Source of the DNA: Lithospermum erythrorhizon
Lineage: Eukaryota > Streptophyta > Magnoliopsida > Boraginales > Boraginaceae
DNA length: 64,000 bases
Direction: 5' to 3'
Assembly (NCBI GenBank): GCA_019722365.1
Contig: JADFUC010000827.1
Span: 434,001 to 498,000 of the forward strand
Shown: one piece after another, positions 61,863-64,000 of the stretch
Layout of the letters: every line of letters begins with the position of its first letter
How positions within the stretch are numbered: position 1 is the first letter of the stretch
Program-made: the position numbers and the translations under genes
Notes under the pieces: generated by a model
Database searches by the model: none
Told to the model about the DNA's origin: nothing
Seen by the model: the letters and a program-made list of their open reading frames with translations, nothing else

Positions 61863-63486
61863 GAGTGTGAGACGTGCAACAGCCGGTACCCTCTCAGGCC
61901 TCTGAATTCTCCAATTTGTGAAATTGTATCTTCTTTTTTGAATGCAAAGAGGAAATGTAGTATAGATTGTGTTTGTTGAGTTGAAGCGGAGAATAAGGCT
62001 TTACTTTCAACATTGTTTTATGCAGACTGAAAACTACATCCATATGTTTGTGATTATTCTTATTTAGAATGACAGAATGAATAATAAAATCTTCTACCTG
62101 CCCTGCTACATTTAAGGCGTAGTCGAGTCTCGTTTATGTACACAATTGTCCCATAGAACCTTCGGTTTCCTTTCATATATTACGACGCTTTATATACGTT
62201 ATCGAAAATAAGAGGGACAATTTTGTTAATACCTTTAACAATAGGCATTCCATCACTTCAGAGATGATGGTAACATCAGGCTTGTTAACAATGCTCAGAC
62301 TTGCAACTTTCATTTTTTTTTTTTAACTTGACGGGGAATTAGAAATTATGTATAATATCGTATAACAGTAAATTATAAATTAAGTAATGGAAGGTTGAGA
62401 ACCGTAAAAGCAGTTTGTTTCTATAGAGGTACATTGCGTGAATACAGATGCTTGTTTTTAATATTATACGTAAATTGTTTAAATCATTTGAATGAGTGGT
62501 GGCTTTGCAACAAATTATCTTAGATCAGGCAGAGAGATCACTTGATTAATGCATTTTAATTGCATTTCTTATTTTGATTGGAATCTAGTTTTAACATTAT
62601 AAAAGAAATAAGTTCCAACACACAAGGGAACTTAATAAACCCAAAATAAAATTTGCTTGTATTATTTTATTATTGATGAAAGACCGAATTTGGGCACAAT
62701 TATTTGCACAAGTCCTAAATTTGTAGTGATGGTTTATTAGTAATTGTGTACGTCCATAATCAACTAAGTTAATCACGCCAAAACATTTGGATGATTTCGA
62801 TGTTCATCTGTCTAATCTCTTCAAAAGTTGTGTATGTCTCTATAGCACTTAGGCATTAGAATTGCCTAATTGATAAACCTCAAGAGTCCTAATCATCATT
62901 ATCACTATACCAAATTGAATTGAAACTTGTCACCCTCTTTCCTTTTTAATATGTTGAATAGTGCATATTTAAACAAAGGAGGGTTGATTCAATGGGCTAT
63001 CAAGATATGAATAGGAAACTAAAGTAGATGCTCGAGTAGACTTTATAGGTTGCAACTCTTTCTTGACAAATCTATATAACAATACCGCATTATCCTTGAG
63101 GACGGTGGCTAGTGGCCATTAGTGCAAAGGGGAAGATTGTAACAAAAAAAAATCTTCCAATAAATGAAAGAAAAAAGAACTTCCCCGAATAAAAGGCAGA
63201 CTGCAAAACTCATCAAAATCACTCCACATTCATTCATGTGTGTAATCTCAACCACCTTAAAATAGAGATTGGTAAAATGATAAATACTTCATTCAATTTA
63301 AAATAGTTGATGTTTTCGTTTTTCTAACATGAAACTAACTGAAATCACAACTTCACTAATTTGACTCATCAAGAATTGTAGCACCACACAGAGAGTTGAC
63401 ACAAGGAATAGCTTTCGTTAATTATATGTTCTCAGAATCATAAAAGCTGAAATGAGAATATACATATTAAGTAGAGCTTTTTGTAC
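61863..63486. other. 3' flank of chorismate synthase and intron/exon territory of a minus-strand gene
   Basis: The chorismate synthase 3' UTR probably ends near 62080-62100 (AATAATAAAATC). On the minus strand at about 62320-62230 an open stretch (starting MKVASLSIVNKPDVTIIS) with a possible donor could be an exon of the gene entering from the right, but I cannot confirm it. The remainder is AT-rich without recognised features. Confidence 0.35.
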
Positions 63487-63624
63487 CTGTAGAAGTTTTT
63501 TCTTTCAATGATGCTGAGTCCCCATTTGGTATACTTTTCCTTACAGATCTCAGTTAATATATGGTCTGCTGCAGTAAATAGATATCCACTTGGCCAGTCT
63601 GCTTTTTCTTCACCATCATAATCT
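63487..63624 (-). CDS. internal exon of an unrecognised gene (partial)
   Basis: On the minus strand an acceptor (TCTTGTAG) precedes 46 open codons, with sequence such as DYDGEEKADWPSGYLFTAAD then EKYTKWGLSIIERKNFYR, ending at a donor (CTACAG|GTACAA). Amino-acid use (Trp, Tyr, acidic clusters) and bordering splice sites make it look like true coding sequence. I do not recognise the family. Upstream exons must lie beyond the right end of the window and downstream ones between here and the chorismate synthase gene. Confidence 0.5.
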
Positions 63625-64000
63625 CTACAAGACATAACTACAGTATCAAGGAAATGAACAAATAAATTGTGCAATCCTAAATAAATATTGTTTGGTCTTG
63701 TTGCATTGCCTTCAATTAATCAACCGACAGGTCATCATGCATGCATGTATCTAAAATTTGGACGTCTTTCATCATATGTTACATATATTATGTGAAAGTA
63801 TTGTTATAAGGTCTAAGAATATGACAAGTAACATTTTTATTTTAATCGTATCAAACAACGAGCTAGACATCCAAAAGTGTAAGCATTGTAACATAGTGTT
63901 CCAAAAGTGTAATAAACGATTGAAACCGTCCAAGACGAAGAGAAGCATCTTTGCAGGAAAAATATAAGAGGCTCAAGAAATAGAAACAATTAGGAAATGT
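63625..64000. other. right edge, AT-rich, probable intron
   Basis: Most likely intron sequence of the minus-strand gene whose exon ends at 63624. No other feature can be supported. Confidence 0.3.

Noticed and set aside
62230..62330. Possible minus-strand exon beginning MKVASLSIVNKPDVT
   Set aside because: A donor-like site follows, but there is no clear acceptor and no recognised homology; kept only as a note in the flanking-region entry.
1..64000. CRISPR arrays, operons or bacterial-type systems
   Set aside because: The window is clearly a plant nuclear region; the repeats seen are dispersed transposon remnants and short tandem duplications without regular spacers.

Overview
This window is nuclear DNA of a flowering plant, and it reads as a eudicot. 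The evidence is AT-rich intergenic sequence, genes split by many GT-AG introns, plastid-targeted enzymes, a plant Shaker K+ channel, a MIR160 hairpin, and many short terminal-inverted-repeat (MITE) elements with plant Stowaway-type ends. An asterid, possibly Lamiales, seems likely from the protein flavour, but that is only an impression.

Left block (about 2.1-14.3 kb): three intact genes. PDHB, the plastid pyruvate dehydrogenase E1 beta subunit (+), is followed by MNS3, an ER/cis-Golgi class I alpha-mannosidase (+). MNS3 converges tail to tail with an 11-exon KAT1/KAT2-type inward-rectifying K+ channel (-). All exon junctions could be worked out by hand except MNS3 intron 4, which is ambiguous.

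Middle block (about 14.3-48 kb): gene-poor and repeat-rich. It holds copia-type LTR pieces with a triplicated LTR end, several MITE families, an intron-bearing pseudogene of a TMEM115/rhomboid-like protein (-, 22.9-24.1 kb), and one clear small-RNA gene, MIR160 (+, 39.2-39.36 kb), with a TATA-like box and a short upstream ORF.

Right block (about 48.3-61.9 kb): two complete same-strand genes of folate/aromatic metabolism, 1.2 kb apart. The first is a fused aminodeoxychorismate synthase (13 exons, 908 aa) and the second is chorismate synthase (13 exons, 438 aa). The second gene makes chorismate and the first uses it for p-aminobenzoate and folate, both in plastids, so two consecutive pathway steps lie side by side. 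At the right edge a single unrecognised coding exon (-) marks another gene running out of the window.

The most interesting points are the chorismate synthase/ADCS neighbour pair, the KAT channel-MIR160 linkage (which recalls Arabidopsis), the fresh TMEM115-like pseudogene, a possible miRNA-encoded peptide upstream of MIR160, and the tandemly repeated LTR end.
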